Below the pieces are notes generated by a model. That model did no database searches and had not been told where the DNA came from. It saw only the letters and a list, made by a program, of their open reading frames with translations. From contig JAUWOX010000082.1 in assembly GCA_030611905.1 (NCBI GenBank), positions 1-5,104 of the forward strand: a stretch of 5,104 nt of DNA. The letters run 5' to 3'. Positions 4,117 to 5,104 of this stretch are shown here, in pieces (position 1 is the stretch's first letter; every line of letters begins with the position of its first letter). Made by a program: the position numbers and the translations under genes. This stretch comes from a bacterium. GTDB taxonomy: Bacteria > Patescibacteriota > JABMPQ01 > JAQVVF01.

Positions 4117-5104
4117 CTATTCTGCAGTTATTATTTTATACGCCTCCACTGGATCATTGCCATCGAGCTCAATCGGCATATCCTCTGCTTTTTCGTCTTT
4201 CCCCGTCCCTGCATCCTTTTCAGTAAATTCATATCTAGTAAAAAATATTTTTTTAGCTCCTAATCTCAAAGCTTCCTGCGTACTCAACATAGTCTGTGTC
4301 GCATTAACGCTGGCATTATCAGATATTATCGCCTCTGCTTCAGTCACCCAAATCGGCCTCTTAATTCCCAACTCATCCAACATTTCTTTATAAGGCTCAA
4401 CATTAAATGATTGATAATCATCATTAGAAAGACAATGCACATTTCCAATATCAAATGAAACAATAGCGCTTCCATTTTTAAAAACTTCTTTATAAAAATC
4501 CAAAAACTGATCACTCCCACCAGCCGCACCGGCAATTAACACATCGGCCTCTGAATCAACATCTTTAATTACTTCATAAGTTATTGTCAAAAGCTCCGCA
4601 TATTCCGCCGGCCCCTGTTTATAAAAATCAAGTCTCTCAACCTCGCCCTCTGGCATTGTTAAATCCGGCTCATTCATTACTTCCCAATATTTAATTGGAA
4701 TTTCTAATCCCGGCATATCATTCTGACCATCACCATCATATCTTTCCACAACAGCCGCTACCCATTTTTTATAATTATTCCAATTTTTAGGATTACAACG
4801 ATAAGTCGGCAGATACTCCTCAAAAATACTTCCTTTGGGCAAAAACTCATCCGTACTCGCAACCTTGCATTCTTCAGCATTATCTCGCTTCTTTTGATCC
4901 CAATTAGCAAACGGCCATAGAGTTACCAAAGTTCCAATCCCTGATTTTTGATAATCTCTAACTATCTGATCTGTTTTATTAAAATTAATTTCCTCTTCTT
5001 TATTCTTTTGCATGCTGTCCCACAAAAAAGGACCAGGATGCGGCCGCGCCCATTTTGCTCCTCTACTTTTCAAAGCACTAATCTCACCTAGCCCGCCTCC
5101 ACCA
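4117..5104 (-). CDS. Clan GH-A-like glycoside hydrolase, N-terminus beyond the right edge
   Basis: The frame is open to the window edge, so the start is outside; a TTG at 5073 is internal, because in-frame codons for GGGGLGEISA precede it and lead directly into the conserved KSRGAKWARPHPGPFLWD. Numbering from that TTG, the TIM-barrel landmarks are TLWPFANWDQ (51-60), YRCNPKNWNNYKKWV with VERYDGDG (91-116), IKYWEVMNEP (127-136) with the predicted acid/base Glu135 after Asn134, FDIGNVHCLS (207-216), and IWVTEAEA (241-248) with predicted nucleophile Glu245. The NEP and TE motifs place it among retaining GH-A hydrolases (GH5/GH39-like); family and substrate cannot be fixed by eye. Cys69 and Cys93 could form a disulfide, which would fit an exported enzyme, but the signal region is not visible. 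The last helix PVEAYKII is the normal barrel end. No terminator is seen after its TAG; the next promoter starts at once. Confidence 0.85.
   Translation of the reverse strand, partial: GGGGLGEISALKSRGAKWARPHPGPFLWDSMQKNKEEEINFNKTDQIVRDYQKSGIGTLVTLWPFANWDQKKRDNAEECKVASTDEFLPKGSIFEEYLPTYRCNPKNWNNYKKWVAAVVERYDGDGQNDMPGLEIPIKYWEVMNEPDLTMPEGEVERLDFYKQGPAEYAELLTITYEVIKDVDSEADVLIAGAAGGSDQFLDFYKEVFKNGSAIVSFDIGNVHCLSNDDYQSFNVEPYKEMLDELGIKRPIWVTEAEAIISDNASVNATQTMLSTQEALRLGAKKIFFTRYEFTEKDAGTGKDEKAEDMPIELDGNDPVEAYKIITAE

Noticed and set aside
4344..4535. Minus-strand 63-codon frame resembling a hydrophobic peptide
   Set aside because: It is an out-of-frame shadow inside the glycosidase gene, over the FDIGNVHCLS and TE active-site region.
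5044..5073. TTG at 5073 as the true start of the glycosidase
   Set aside because: The frame continues upstream to the window edge and encodes the usual first-strand context of this barrel, so the start is beyond the window.

Overview
The window is AT-rich bacterial DNA in which every supportable gene lies on the minus strand. Genes are compact, gaps are short, and one pair of genes overlaps. Shine-Dalgarno motifs are mostly absent. This style, together with a short catalytic-domain-only D,D-carboxypeptidase, a lone glutaredoxin-like protein, and a glycosidase and repeat protein of kinds I associate with candidate-phyla genomes, suggests a Candidate Phyla Radiation (Patescibacteria) type genome. 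That placement is inference; no marker gene in the window proves it.

Layout in transcription order, from high to low coordinates. (1) 5104-4117: the C-terminal 328 residues of a clan GH-A-like glycoside hydrolase, whose start lies beyond the right edge. (2) 4116-3474: a self-contained unit with a consensus -35 promoter directly after the glycosidase stop, a G-rich ribosome binding site, an unrecognised arginine-rich 185-residue protein, and a hairpin plus T-run terminator that overlaps its stop codon. (3) 3459-2142: an extended -10 promoter, a DUF167/YggU protein, and a xylose isomerase/endonuclease IV-like TIM-barrel protein whose start overlaps the DUF167 gene by 20 bases. (4) 2141-2066: a more GC-rich stretch of unknown nature. 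(5) 2065-863: a promoter, a glutaredoxin/NrdH-like protein, a 30-base spacer made of a small AGTAAC-type repeat, and a secreted S11 D-Ala-D-Ala carboxypeptidase. (6) 861-1: one base after the carboxypeptidase stop, a reading frame for a tandem-repeat protein begins. It is broken by an in-frame TAA after 20 codons and restarts at a second ATG whose first 20 bases nearly copy those of the first. The protein contains five visible copies of a helical repeat of about 44 residues and runs off the left edge.

Functionally, the carboxypeptidase trims peptidoglycan stem peptides outside the membrane, and the glycosidase probably acts on a glycan. The glutaredoxin is a thiol redox carrier. The TIM-barrel protein keeps counterparts of all nine endonuclease IV metal ligands, so it may be a DNA repair nuclease or a metal-dependent sugar enzyme. 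No single pathway unites the genes. The least explained parts are the repeat protein with its broken start and the arginine-rich orphan.
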